Below, one piece after another: positions 39,515-48,606 of a stretch of 64,000 nt of DNA. Numbering within the stretch: position 1 is the stretch's first letter; each line of letters starts with the position of its first letter. The stretch is taken from the NCBI RefSeq assembly GCF_011397115.1, contig NZ_AP022822.1, forward strand, positions 2,336,001-2,400,000, given 5' to 3'. The DNA is from Enterococcus saigonensis (lineage in GTDB: Bacteria; Bacillota; Bacilli; Lactobacillales; Enterococcaceae). Both the position numbers and the translations under genes were made by a program. The notes below the pieces were generated by a model. The model was not told where the DNA came from, did not search any database, and saw only the letters and a program-made list of their open reading frames with translations.

Positions 39515-39590
39515 GCTGAGAAAATTCAGCGAAACAAGTCTTATTTTAGGGAATTGTGGTATAAGACCTGATTCATTTCCTTTTCTCAGC
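39515..39590 (-). terminator. Two-tier intercistronic hairpin (attenuator or mRNA stabiliser)
   Basis: GCTGAGAAAA (39515-39524) pairs with TTTTCTCAGC (39581-39590), and inside them GTCTTAT (39538-39544) pairs with ATAAGAC (39561-39567). No clean T tract follows on the minus strand, so partial termination or 3' protection of the binding-protein mRNA is likelier than full stop. Confidence 0.6.
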
Positions 39591-39625
39591 CATTGGTGTA
39601 GTCCTTTATTTACTCCAAACGAAAG

Positions 39626-40903
39626 TTATTTGTTTGACGAATCCTTTTTAATTTTGTCAACGACCTCTTTTTGCATACCACTAGTTGTATCCTTAATTGA
39701 TACTTTGCCAAAAATTGTATCAAAACCGTGGGCGTCTAGATATTCTGATACGTAACCATTATATTTGTAGTCAAAAATAGACAATGATGCTTGTTCTGCA
39801 GGTGTATTTAAAAAGAAAGATTGTGGCATCTCTTTGTATTCAGCTTCCTCTGTAATGGCAAGTGTTGCAGGATTTTGTCCAGCTTTAGCCCATTCTAACG
39901 AATTTGTTCGCAACCAATTAATAAATTCCATGATCCCTTTTGTTTTCTCCGCGGAACGATCTTTATTTTTGAACATCACGAATTGATGAGATGAAGCCCA
40001 GTTTACAATTTTCGTTGGATCATCTGAAATTTGAGGCGAATTTGTTAGACCCCATTCAAATTTTGCATCTTTAATATTATTTTTCATCCAAATACCTTCA
40101 GGGAAGAAAAGTAATTTACCAGCTAGGAATAATTGCGTTGGGTCTTCTCCGTCTTTTGTTGTGACACCTTCTTTATACAAGTCTGCCCATGTGCCCAATG
40201 CTGCTTCCATCGCTTTAGTATCTAACGTTGGATTCGTGCCATCTTCAGTTAGTTGCCCACCTTCTTGTTTCATTAAAGATAAGACATTTGGTTTTACCCA
40301 AGTAACTGCTACTCCTCGAATTTTATCGGATTTAGCTTTTTCGCCAGCCTCTTTAATTTCATCAATTGTTAAAATGTTATCTTCTAAAGCATTGGGTGCA
40401 TATTTTTCCAGTAATTCTTTGTTGTAATAGGTCCCCCAATTGTGTATATCTAGTGGCAAACTATAGCGCTTGCCATCAATTTCCCCTAATTTCCAGGCTT
40501 CTGCAACATAGTTCTTTTCATTAATATCAGAGAAATCAGCCAAAATATCATCGTAAGTTTCCAACATATCGTTATCTTTATATTGTTTAATTCTTTCTGC
40601 ATGTACAATATTTAAATCAGGGATATTTTTACCAGAATTAACTACTGTCGGGATTTTGGCATACATGTCCCCTTCTTTTAAAGATACATTTTTAATTTTG
40701 AAATCCGGATTCGTGCTATTATATTCGTCAATCATTTTTTTTAAGTTAGAATTATCAGCACCGGTAAATGGATTCCAAAAAGTAATTTCTTTACTATTAG
40801 AACCTCCAGAACTCGAATTAGAACTTCCCTTGCCACAACCGGTCATGACGGCTAAACAAGCTCCCGCTAACAATAAAACACTTGCAATTTTTTTTGCTTT
40901 CAT
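39626..40903 (-). CDS. Sugar ABC transporter substrate-binding lipoprotein
   Basis: The 425-residue protein has a lipoprotein signal (MKAKKIASVLLLAGACLAV, lipobox MTGC with Cys23), a Ser/Gly linker, and a family-1 solute-binding fold (EITFWNPFTGADNSNLKKMI, NIPDLNIVHAERIKQYKDND). It captures an oligosaccharide outside the cell for the MalF/MalG-like permeases. GGAGG precedes the ATG. It is the first gene of the operon, under a promoter with an internal dyad. Confidence 0.93.
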   Translation of the reverse strand: MKAKKIASVLLLAGACLAVMTGCGKGSSNSSSGGSNSKEITFWNPFTGADNSNLKKMIDEYNSTNPDFKIKNVSLKEGDMYAKIPTVVNSGKNIPDLNIVHAERIKQYKDNDMLETYDDILADFSDINEKNYVAEAWKLGEIDGKRYSLPLDIHNWGTYYNKELLEKYAPNALEDNILTIDEIKEAGEKAKSDKIRGVAVTWVKPNVLSLMKQEGGQLTEDGTNPTLDTKAMEAALGTWADLYKEGVTTKDGEDPTQLFLAGKLLFFPEGIWMKNNIKDAKFEWGLTNSPQISDDPTKIVNWASSHQFVMFKNKDRSAEKTKGIMEFINWLRTNSLEWAKAGQNPATLAITEEAEYKEMPQSFFLNTPAEQASLSIFDYKYNGYVSEYLDAHGFDTIFGKVSIKDTTSGMQKEVVDKIKKDSSNK

Positions 40904-41007
40904 GATTTCTCCTCCGTTTTCACTTAAAAGTTAATCCAACAACATATCACAGTTGTTTATTTTTAACTAAAAAGTAAATTCAATTAATATAATTAACTTA
41001 CAAATAG

Positions 41008-41036
41008 AAATTAACACGCTGTGTAAGCGTAGTCAA
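41008..41036 (-). promoter_or_regulatory. Promoter and operator of the sugar operon
   Basis: On the minus strand: TTGACT (41031-41036), 17 bases, TAATTT (41008-41013). The spacer carries the dyad ACGCT-N5-AGCGT (41016-41030), placed where a repressor would block polymerase. The divergent ArsR-type regulator is the obvious candidate. Confidence 0.65.
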
Positions 41037-41068
41037 TATTATTTTGACAACGTTTTATAAAAACAACT

Positions 41069-41120
41069 TTGAAGTTAAAAAGAATTAATGATATACTATG
41101 TATCAAAGAAAACGTTTTAA
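41069..41120 (+). promoter_or_regulatory. Promoter and cre site of the ArsR-type regulator gene
   Basis: TTGAAG (41069-41074), 17 bases, TATACT (41092-41097). AGAAAACGTTTTAA (41107-41120) matches all 14 positions of the low-GC cre consensus WGWAARCGYTWWMA. It lies at the transcription start, where CcpA would repress. TTAACTataAAGTTAA follows as a second dyad. Confidence 0.65.
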
Positions 41121-41145
41121 CTATAAAGTTAAGAGGTGAAGAGAT

Positions 41146-42060
41146 ATGCAATTAGATTTAAGTAAAGATTCACTGCCTGTATTAGAAGCTCTCGCTAGCA
41201 ATACTCGAATGGAAATTATTCGATTTATAGGAAGTGGTAAAAAAAGTATTGGTGAAATTGCACAACATTTAAAAATGAGTAACGCAATTACGACCCGGCA
41301 CGTTCAAAAAATGGAAGACGCCGGATTACTTCGTTCTGAAAGAGGTATTGGTAGTAATCGAAATAAAAAAATGGTCTTTCTCAAAGTTGATGATATTCAT
41401 ATTTCATTTCCCGAAAAGATATATCAGGAATTTAAATTACATACAACCGACCTTAAAATTGGCCATTTTGTCGACTTTTCCGTTAGTCCGACTTGCGGCT
41501 TAGCAACCACAAAAAATGTTGTCGGAAAAGCGGATGATCCCAAATATTTTATGGATGCTCAACGTGTAGACGCGAGTTTACTTTGGTTTTCAGAAGGATT
41601 TGTAGAATACAAAATTCCAAATTTGTTAAAAGAAGATCAAGACCCTGAATTACTTGAAATCAGCTTTGAAATTGCCTCAGAATTTCCTTTGTCCAATAAT
41701 ATTTGGCCTAGCGATATTTCCATTTATGTCAACGACTTAAAAGTTGCCGTCTACACCGTCCCCGGCAACTTTTCAGATACACGAGGCCGCTACACGCCGG
41801 ATTGGTGGGACGATAATTTCAGTCAATATGGTTTATTAAAACACTTACGGATTAATAAATTAGATACCGGTATTGACGGACAAGCCTATTCTGAAATCAC
41901 TATTAATGATTTAGGACTCACTAAAAGCCCGTTTATTACTTTGCGTTTTGCTGTTGAATCTGATGCCAAAAACAAAGGTGGACTTACTCTATTTGGCAAA
42001 GGGTTTGGCAACTATAATCAAAATATCCGAATCAATTCTTATTATTTGGATAAAAAATAG
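41146..42060 (+). CDS. ArsR-type transcriptional regulator with large sensor domain
   Basis: The 304-residue protein has an N-terminal ArsR winged helix (ALASNTRMEIIRFIGSGKKSIGEIAQHLKMSNAITTRHVQKMEDAGLL, about 13-60). About 220 C-terminal residues without a family name follow, beta-rich with several Trp, fit for binding a sugar. Such long ArsR regulators occur beside glycosidase and ABC genes in Firmicutes. It is divergent from the sugar operon and probably controls it. Confidence 0.82.
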   Translation: MQLDLSKDSLPVLEALASNTRMEIIRFIGSGKKSIGEIAQHLKMSNAITTRHVQKMEDAGLLRSERGIGSNRNKKMVFLKVDDIHISFPEKIYQEFKLHTTDLKIGHFVDFSVSPTCGLATTKNVVGKADDPKYFMDAQRVDASLLWFSEGFVEYKIPNLLKEDQDPELLEISFEIASEFPLSNNIWPSDISIYVNDLKVAVYTVPGNFSDTRGRYTPDWWDDNFSQYGLLKHLRINKLDTGIDGQAYSEITINDLGLTKSPFITLRFAVESDAKNKGGLTLFGKGFGNYNQNIRINSYYLDKK

Positions 42061-42062
42061 AA

Positions 42063-42108
42063 CCAAAAAACAAGCTGTTTACTTAAAAGTAAACAGCTTG
42101 TTTTTTGG
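42063..42108. terminator. Bidirectional terminator after the ArsR-type gene
   Basis: A perfect inverted repeat of about 21 pairs, CCAAAAAACAAGCTGTTTAC and its complement, with a four-base loop. Its A- and T-rich ends serve both convergent genes. Confidence 0.95.
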
Positions 42109-42139
42109 TAATAGAAAAATTAAAACATTGTCTACACCG

Positions 42140-42634
42140 TTACTTAATGTTCACGTTCTCGTGGTCATAAACAAAGATTAACAAATTCATAAACCCGACA
42201 ATTAACGTTTCCAAGTTTTCTTTTAACACGTGAAGGGTGAATGTATATGCCTCATTTTCTTTTATCACTTGGACAGTCGCAATTTTTTCTGATCCACGCA
42301 TAATATCAAAATTATCTCCCAAAAAAACTCCACTAAGTGTTAATCCTTCCCCTTTGATTTCATAACTAGTCCGAAAATTCTTCATATCTTTGACAATACT
42401 TATCTCATTATAAGCGTTCAATTTTAAAAATAACCGCGGCAGGTCGACATACCCCATAGTATAACGTTTACGTTTTATTTCCCCTAATTCTTTGCCATCA
42501 GCTTGATACAAGTAGTAGCGTTTTCGCGTTGGTAATGTTAAAACTTCTGACAAATAATACACTTCTTTTTCTTCGGCAAAAACTTGATATACTCTATCTA
42601 CCCCAGTGCTTTTAACAAATTTCAATTCTTTCAT
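42140..42634 (-). CDS. LURP-one-related (tubby C-like) family protein
   Basis: The 164-residue protein has the pattern of LURP-one-related proteins: YYLYQADGKELGEIKRK, SYEIKGEGLTLSGVFLGDNFDIMRGSEKIATV, KENEAYTFTLHV and a C-terminal segment LETLIVGFMNLLIFVYD. The fold is a beta barrel around a central helix. Its bacterial role is unknown. GGGGGC precedes the ATG. It stands before two GNAT genes. Confidence 0.8.
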   Translation of the reverse strand: MKELKFVKSTGVDRVYQVFAEEKEVYYLSEVLTLPTRKRYYLYQADGKELGEIKRKRYTMGYVDLPRLFLKLNAYNEISIVKDMKNFRTSYEIKGEGLTLSGVFLGDNFDIMRGSEKIATVQVIKENEAYTFTLHVLKENLETLIVGFMNLLIFVYDHENVNIK

Positions 42635-42691
42635 TTTTTTGCCCCCAATCTTTATTCAATCACTATTATACTTCTAAAAAAGCGAATACAT

Positions 42692-43267
42692 TCACTTTTT
42701 CAGTTGTTCTAATAGAGCGATAACCTGTGGATAATCGGGGTTGCACGTACCATCAAGATTATCTGGCATCAAAGTAAATCCAAATTTCTCATAAAGACCA
42801 ATAGCAGTGTGACTCCATGTTTGTGTATGGAGATAAATCGCTGCATCTTCTGACATAATATTCTGGAAGAGTTGTAAGGTACGTGCCACCAACGCTTTAG
42901 CTAAACCTAAGCCTTGATAGTCCGGAGCTACTGCAAGCCAGTGAAAGAGAGGGTATCTTTGTCCGAGAATTTCTTTTTGCCATGCTGTACATGTTGCAAC
43001 TTTTTTACCGTCGGCATCTTTTACAAACAACATCTGTTTTACTAATTTTTCTTGATAAGGTGCAAAAGTCTGTTTAAAATAGTTCATTGCTTCTGCTTTA
43101 TTTTCAAATTCTAAAACACTTGTTTCTATTTCACTCCAAGATTTTTCATCACCTTTTTGATAAAACTGAAATGAAAAGCCTTTTGGCAAAGTTGCCGCTA
43201 AGATAGGTCGTGTTAATTGCCGTTTCATCCAAACTTCTTTATAAGGAATTGATTTATCTAACAACAT
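42692..43267 (-). CDS. GNAT N-acetyltransferase
   Basis: The 191-residue protein has a GNAT core in its C-terminal half: HWLAVAPDYQGLGLAKALVARTLQLF (about 108-133, the acetyl-CoA loop), THTAIGLYEKFGF-like ending (HTAIGLYEKFGFTL). The substrate is unknown. GGAGGAG precedes the ATG. It lies 12 bases after another GNAT gene. Confidence 0.87.
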   Translation of the reverse strand: MLLDKSIPYKEVWMKRQLTRPILAATLPKGFSFQFYQKGDEKSWSEIETSVLEFENKAEAMNYFKQTFAPYQEKLVKQMLFVKDADGKKVATCTAWQKEILGQRYPLFHWLAVAPDYQGLGLAKALVARTLQLFQNIMSEDAAIYLHTQTWSHTAIGLYEKFGFTLMPDNLDGTCNPDYPQVIALLEQLKK

Positions 43268-43279
43268 TAACTCCTCCTT

Positions 43280-43735
43280 TTAGTCGATATCTTGTGCTAA
43301 TCGGACCATATCTTTTAATACTAGCCCATTTTCAATAATTTCTTCCGCATAATACCGCACAAAAAAATCACGCTCAATATGGGTCATACGAAAGCCACAT
43401 TTTTGATACAAATAAAGCTGTTCTACTCCCGTTGAACCTGTACCAATTTCAACTGTCCGAAAACCATATTCCTTACTCCACCAAAGAGCATGAACTAACA
43501 ATGCTTGTGCTAGTTTTTGGCCGCGAAATGGTTTAGCAACTGCTAGGTTCATAATTTCAATAGTTTCTGGTCGTGTTGGCAACAAAACCATGACCCCTGC
43601 CAAATTTCCTTCTTGCCGTATTTCAAAAGCTATACCGCGTTTTGTATAGTCTCTAACTATTTGTTCAGCCGGATCAGCATCTAATAATAAAGTCAAATGC
43701 TCTTTTGTAATGCTATTAAACTGGCGTATTTCCAT
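43280..43735 (-). CDS. GNAT N-acetyltransferase
   Basis: The 151-residue protein has the GNAT signature IMNLAVAKPFRGQKLAQALLVHALWW (about 60-85) and VEQLYLYQKCGFRMTHIERDFFV, as in YitH/YjdJ-type acetyltransferases. The substrate is unknown. GGGGGG precedes the ATG. It is the first of two GNAT genes. Confidence 0.88.
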   Translation of the reverse strand: MEIRQFNSITKEHLTLLLDADPAEQIVRDYTKRGIAFEIRQEGNLAGVMVLLPTRPETIEIMNLAVAKPFRGQKLAQALLVHALWWSKEYGFRTVEIGTGSTGVEQLYLYQKCGFRMTHIERDFFVRYYAEEIIENGLVLKDMVRLAQDID

Positions 43736-43880
43736 GACTGCCCCCCATTTTTGACTTACGCTATTTCTTTTTCAGTATATAACAGGATTAATCGTGAAGA
43801 TAGATTATATTGGATAGTTCTGCAAAGATCGTTTACATCCAGAATTACGCTCTCGTAGTCGTTCTTGATTGTCCTACAAA

Positions 43881-43918
43881 AAAAGCTGTAAAAATCATGA
43901 CTGATTTTTACAGCTTTT
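43881..43918. terminator. Terminator of the oad-cit operon
   Basis: AAAAGCTGTAAAAATC (43881-43896) and GATTTTTACAGCTTTT (43903-43918) pair perfectly over 16 bases with a six-base loop. It lies just after oadA and ends the leftward citrate operon. Confidence 0.93.
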
Positions 43919-43950
43919 ACTATTTAAAATGAAAACAAATTATACGTTTT

Positions 43951-45345
43951 TTACTGCACGTCAATCTTCACATTTACTGTTTGAAGTGGCACATCATAAA
44001 ATGGATCTTCACGGCGCCCTAAGAAATCTTTGGCTTGTTGAGGGAAGACAGCATAACTCAATACGTCTTCAATTGATTTTGCATATTCTTTGATTTCTTC
44101 TTCAAAACCTGGTAATTGGGGTGCCAATAAATCTGCAGGCCGTTCTGTAATAACAGCTTCATCACCGATAATCTTTTCTTTGATCTCTTCTTTAATGGCA
44201 ACTGGTGGCTTACCGTATAGTCCCCGTACGTAATCTTTGATTTCGTTTGGCACCATTTTGTAACGCTCACCCGCCAAAATATTCATTAACGCTTGTGTAC
44301 CAACCATTTGTGAAAGTGGTGTTACAAGCGGCGGGAAGCCTAAATCTGCTCGTACTTTTGGTACTTCGGCTAAAACTTCATCATATTTATCAGCATTTCC
44401 TTGTTCTGTTAATTGACTTAATAAGTTCGATAACATTCCACCCGGAACTTGATAAATTAATGTTTTTGGTTCTGTATCTTTTACTTTTGGATTTAATACG
44501 CCTTCTTTACGGAAGTGATCGCGAATTGGGTTGAAATAATTAGCAATTTCTTCCAATTTATCCATTTTCAAACCGGTATCAAAACCTAAACCTGAGAGTG
44601 CGATTGCCACAGATTCTGTTGCTGGTTGGCTAGTTCCACCAGAAAAAGAAGAAATCGCTGTATCAATAATATCTGCCCCTGCTTCTGCAACTTTTAGATA
44701 AGTCATTTCTGAGATACCACTTGTGGCATGGGTATGGACTTCCAATGGTAGTGATACACTATCTTTAATGCGGCTTACAAGTTCAAAGCCCGTCGCAGGT
44801 GTTAAAACCCCTGCCATATCTTTAATACAAATGGAATCTGCACCAAGTTGTGCCATTTCTTTGGCTAAACCGACAAAATAATCAACGGTATGAAAATCAC
44901 TAGTAGTATAAGAAATCGCTGTTTGACAGTGACCGCCAGCTTCTTTACAAGCTTCAATTGATGTACGCAAGTTGCGGGTATCGTTTAACGCGTCAAAAAC
45001 ACGTACGATATCAATCCCATTTTCAACTGATTTCATGACAAATTCACGTACAACGTCATCTGCATAATTTTTATAACCGAGTAGATTTTGACCACGTAAT
45101 AACATTTGTAACTTCGTATTTTTTACTTCTTTACGGATTTTGCGCAATCTTTCCCATGGGTCTTCATTTAAAAAACGAAGACATGAATCAAAGGTTGCCC
45201 CTCCCCACATCTCCAATGAATGAAAGCCTGCTTCATCCATCGTTTTGATGATTGGTAACATATCTTCTGTAGACATCCGGGTCGCAATCTGACTTTGTTG
45301 TCCATCTCGCAACACCGTTTCCATAAAACGGATTTGTTTAGTCAT
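43951..45345 (-). CDS. oadA: Oxaloacetate decarboxylase alpha subunit (carboxyltransferase)
   Basis: The 464-residue protein is the carboxyltransferase part alone: RFMETVLRDGQQSQIATRM, LEMWGGATFDSCLRFL, CIKDMAGVLTP and HTHATSG (metal ligands). It moves CO2 from oxaloacetate to biotin on OadD, giving pyruvate. The biotin domain that ends OadA in Klebsiella is absent, as expected where OadD is separate. It is the last gene of the leftward operon, 4 bases after citX. Confidence 0.95.
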   Translation of the reverse strand: MTKQIRFMETVLRDGQQSQIATRMSTEDMLPIIKTMDEAGFHSLEMWGGATFDSCLRFLNEDPWERLRKIRKEVKNTKLQMLLRGQNLLGYKNYADDVVREFVMKSVENGIDIVRVFDALNDTRNLRTSIEACKEAGGHCQTAISYTTSDFHTVDYFVGLAKEMAQLGADSICIKDMAGVLTPATGFELVSRIKDSVSLPLEVHTHATSGISEMTYLKVAEAGADIIDTAISSFSGGTSQPATESVAIALSGLGFDTGLKMDKLEEIANYFNPIRDHFRKEGVLNPKVKDTEPKTLIYQVPGGMLSNLLSQLTEQGNADKYDEVLAEVPKVRADLGFPPLVTPLSQMVGTQALMNILAGERYKMVPNEIKDYVRGLYGKPPVAIKEEIKEKIIGDEAVITERPADLLAPQLPGFEEEIKEYAKSIEDVLSYAVFPQQAKDFLGRREDPFYDVPLQTVNVKIDVQ

Positions 45346-45349
45346 TCCA

Positions 45350-45886
45350 CTACTCCTTTCCTTGTTCTATGATACTTGCAATTTTTGCTTGCATCTCTTC
45401 AATTGTATGTGTTCTTGCTCGACCACAGATCTTGGCATCTTTACTACAGATTAAACATCTTCTTGCAGGAAAACCTAAATCTTGCCGACTAATAGACTGC
45501 AACAGATTATTGTCCAACCATAAGACGTCTAAATCTACCAACCGACCTTGTGGGTGTTTTTCTTCGATTTCCACCATTTTTCGTTTTAGTAGTTCTGGTG
45601 AAATTTCTGCTAGAAGGAAAAATTCCAACCCGGTCTTACGAGAAAAATAGTTTGTTTCGATAATAAAAAAATCTTTTAATTCTTTACGAACTGTTTCAAC
45701 CAAGGAAATAAATGGCTTTTCCAAAGCCGGTGTATTTTTTACCGGCCCTGGAATATTCATTGTTGCTGAAAGCAAGCTTGCGTTTGGATATTTCATTAAT
45801 AACTCGTGCTGCAATGCTGCCCTTTTTTCACGAGAAGCCAACATTTCAGGTAATGTAACAGCTTTTCCTTGAAAATAATTAGACAT
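45350..45886 (-). CDS. citX: Holo-ACP synthase of citrate lyase
   Basis: The 178-residue protein transfers the prosthetic group precursor to CitD. It has LASREKRAALQHELLMKYPN, VRKELKDFFIIETN and the signature GFPARRCLICSKDAKICGRARTH near the C-terminus. The ATG at 45886 overlaps the citF stop by eight bases; starts further upstream would run deep into citF. It fits between citF and oadA as in E. faecalis. Confidence 0.92.
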   Translation of the reverse strand: MSNYFQGKAVTLPEMLASREKRAALQHELLMKYPNASLLSATMNIPGPVKNTPALEKPFISLVETVRKELKDFFIIETNYFSRKTGLEFFLLAEISPELLKRKMVEIEEKHPQGRLVDLDVLWLDNNLLQSISRQDLGFPARRCLICSKDAKICGRARTHTIEEMQAKIASIIEQGKE

Positions 45887-47411
45887 TTTTGACCACATCA
45901 ATAATTGAGCCATCACGATATTCAATTAATGCTACGACTTTATCGCCGTATTGAATTGGTTGGGGTTCTCCTACGATGCTGTATGCTTTTTCTTTTAATT
46001 CTTCAATAGTAAATTGTGGCACATCTAATTTTTTGAAATGTTCAATTAAATCTTGGCGAGCTGGATTAATTGCAATTCCGACTTCTGTTACCACGACGTC
46101 AATACTTGATCCAGGTGTAACGACTGTATTTACTTGATCAACGATTGTTGCAATCCGACCACGAATAATTGGTGCAATAACTAAACTCATTTTGCAAGCC
46201 ATTGAAGTATCCGAATGTCCACCAGAAGCGCCTCGAATAACACCGTCAGAACCAGTAATAACATTTACATTAAAGTTTGTATCAATTTCTAATGCAGATA
46301 AAATTGCTGTATCCAGTTGGTTAATCACAGAACCTTTACTTAATGGTGAAGCATACATGTTGGCGTCAATTTCATAATGATTTGCGTTTTTACCTAATGA
46401 AATAGCAGAAGGATGATCAAAATCTTGCACATCAATAATTTTTTCCACAAGTCCTTCTTCTAACAACTCAACCATCGCATTGGTGATTCCACCTAAAGCA
46501 AAGCTTGCTTTAATCCCATCTTTAATCATTGCTTCACGCATGAAACGTGAAACAGCAAGTGCTGCACCGCCAGTACCTGTTTGGAATGAGAAGCCTTCTT
46601 TATAGTATGGTGAGTTAGTAATTACTTTTGCAGCATATTCTGCAATCAATAATTCTTTAGGATTTTTAGTAAAACGTGTTGCTCCTTTTGCAATTCCATT
46701 TGGATCACCAATTGCATCAACTTCCACTACATAATCCACATCGGTTTGTGGAATACTAATTGGCGTGTTGGGATAAGGCATTAAAGTATCGGTAATAATA
46801 ACCACTTGATCTGCATATTTTGCATCAATCATGGCATAACCTAATGAACCACAAGTTGCTTTACCGACAGTCCCGTTGGCATTACCATATTCGTCAGAAC
46901 TTGGTGCCCCCAAAAAGGCAACATCAATGTGTACATCCCCTGCTGCAATCGCCCGCGCACGACCTCCGTGAGAACGAATTACTACCGGATTATCCATAAT
47001 CCCTTCTGAAATGGCTGCGCCAACTTTGTCGCGTAAACCGCTTGATGTAATGTTAGTTACGACGCCATTTTTAATATGATCAATTAACGGAGCATGAACA
47101 TTGGCAATCGAACTTGGTGCAATGGATAAGTTTTTGATACCCATTTTAGCGATTTCTTCTAAAACCATGTTCATCACAAAATCACCTTCACGGAAATGAT
47201 GGTGAAAAGAAATTGTCATACCATCTTTTAAGCCAGTTTTTTCAATGGCTTCCCGTATACTACCTAATAGTTTTGTATCTCTTGGCTTAACGGGTTTAAT
47301 TTTACGACTTGATTCTTGATATTCTTTAATATTTGCTAATTCACCTTCAAAAACACCGTATTGATCAGCGAATTGTGTTGGAATTTCACGGCCTAATTTA
47401 TTTGTTGTCAT
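45879..47411 (-). CDS. citF: Citrate lyase alpha subunit (citrate:acetyl-ACP transferase)
   Basis: The 510-residue subunit swaps acetyl for citryl on the ACP. It matches CitF throughout: KLGREIPTQFADQYGVFEG, DGMTISFHHHFREGDFVMN, SSIANVHAPLIDHIKNG, SHGGRARAIAAGDVHIDVAFLGAPSSDEYGN. It follows citE by one base. The complex with CitE and CitD cleaves citrate to acetate and oxaloacetate. Confidence 0.96.
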   Translation of the reverse strand: MTTNKLGREIPTQFADQYGVFEGELANIKEYQESSRKIKPVKPRDTKLLGSIREAIEKTGLKDGMTISFHHHFREGDFVMNMVLEEIAKMGIKNLSIAPSSIANVHAPLIDHIKNGVVTNITSSGLRDKVGAAISEGIMDNPVVIRSHGGRARAIAAGDVHIDVAFLGAPSSDEYGNANGTVGKATCGSLGYAMIDAKYADQVVIITDTLMPYPNTPISIPQTDVDYVVEVDAIGDPNGIAKGATRFTKNPKELLIAEYAAKVITNSPYYKEGFSFQTGTGGAALAVSRFMREAMIKDGIKASFALGGITNAMVELLEEGLVEKIIDVQDFDHPSAISLGKNANHYEIDANMYASPLSKGSVINQLDTAILSALEIDTNFNVNVITGSDGVIRGASGGHSDTSMACKMSLVIAPIIRGRIATIVDQVNTVVTPGSSIDVVVTEVGIAINPARQDLIEHFKKLDVPQFTIEELKEKAYSIVGEPQPIQYGDKVVALIEYRDGSIIDVVKNV

Positions 47412-47412
47412 T

Positions 47413-48300
47413 TTAAATATCCTCCTCGGAAATCAACTTGGCAGCTTTTGCTAAAGCAATCACACGTTCTGCCCGTTCCACGATAGGTTTATCTACCATT
47501 TTTCCGTTAACTGAAATAACGCCAGAGCCTTTAGCTTCGGCTTCCCGAATACCCCAAATCACTTCTTTTGCGTTTTGAATTTCTTTTTCAGTTGGTGCAT
47601 ATACTTTATTGACAAGTGGGATTTGGCGCGGATTAATTACGGACTTGCCATCAAAACCAAGTTGCTTAATCATTTCTACTTCTTTTAAGAAACCAGCTTC
47701 ATTATCTACATCAGAATAAACTGTATCGATTGCAGCAATTCCAGCTGCTCTAGCAGAATGAAGAATAAAACTGCGAGCAAAGAATAATTCTTGCCCATCT
47801 GGATAACGACGTGTCCGCATATTGGTAACATAGTCTTCTGCACCTAATGCAATCCCGATAAGACGTGAAGATGCTTTTGCGATTTCTCTTGCATTTAACA
47901 CACCTTCTGCTGATTCAATGGCTGCCATCATTTTGGTAGTTCCTACTTTAATCCCGTTTGCTTCTTCAACTTTTGTAATTTCAATATCTACATCTACAAT
48001 ATCTTGTGCTGTTTCAGTTTTTGGTAAACGAATAACATTGACACCTGCTAATACCATTGCTGCGATATCTTGCACACCAACAGTATCTAAACTATTAATA
48101 CGTACTACCGTTTCAACACTACTGTAATCAAATGTTTTTAAGGCAAAGTGGACCAAAGTCCGAGCAGAATCTTTTTCTTTTAAAGAAACGGCATCTTCTA
48201 GGTCAAACATTATTGAATCGGCACCATATAAAGGTGCATCTCTTAACATTGCGGCATTAGCACCGGGTACAAACATCATTGTTCTTCTTAAGCGTTCCAT
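47413..48300 (-). CDS. citE: Citrate lyase beta subunit (citryl-ACP lyase)
   Basis: The 295-residue subunit cleaves citryl-ACP to acetyl-ACP and oxaloacetate. It carries the HpcH/HpaI barrel features [49 protein letters not shown] and [12 protein letters not shown], with LGAEDY later. GGAAGGAG precedes the ATG, which overlaps citD by 13 bases. Confidence 0.96.
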   Translation of the reverse strand: MERLRRTMMFVPGANAAMLRDAPLYGADSIMFDLEDAVSLKEKDSARTLVHFALKTFDYSSVETVVRINSLDTVGVQDIAAMVLAGVNVIRLPKTETAQDIVDVDIEITKVEEANGIKVGTTKMMAAIESAEGVLNAREIAKASSRLIGIALGAEDYVTNMRTRRYPDGQELFFARSFILHSARAAGIAAIDTVYSDVDNEAGFLKEVEMIKQLGFDGKSVINPRQIPLVNKVYAPTEKEIQNAKEVIWGIREAEAKGSGVISVNGKMVDKPIVERAERVIALAKAAKLISEEDI

Positions 48301-48596
48301 GAGTCGATCTCCTTCCAGTTATATTCTCCAACTTCACTGGCACGATGAACAGCAGTTAAAGTACGGGCTTGAATTGTACAATCTAACGCACCTTTATCAA
48401 CTGCTGTAACTTTTGCTGCACTCACGTCTAGTCGTTTTAACGTTTCTGCAATTAGTTTTCGAATTTGTTCACCATATTGTTTTTCTACACTACTATCCAA
48501 TTCAATTGCAATTTTTTCTTCTGGGTTTGGCGCCACAGTAACCATAATGTCACTTGACTCTACAGTACCAGCTACTGCACTTTTTTTGATTTCCAC
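48288..48596 (-). CDS. citD: Citrate lyase acyl carrier protein (gamma subunit)
   Basis: The 102-residue ACP carries the phosphoribosyl-dephospho-CoA group on a Ser in [13 protein letters not shown] near the N-terminus. A GTG start at 48596 gives the usual opening ([15 protein letters not shown]) and lies eight bases after GAGG; a GTG three codons earlier is less likely. CitX and CitG in this locus make and attach the group. Confidence 0.93.
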   Translation of the reverse strand: MEIKKSAVAGTVESSDIMVTVAPNPEEKIAIELDSSVEKQYGEQIRKLIAETLKRLDVSAAKVTAVDKGALDCTIQARTLTAVHRASEVGEYNWKEIDSWNA

Positions 48597-48606
48597 AATT
48601 TTCACC

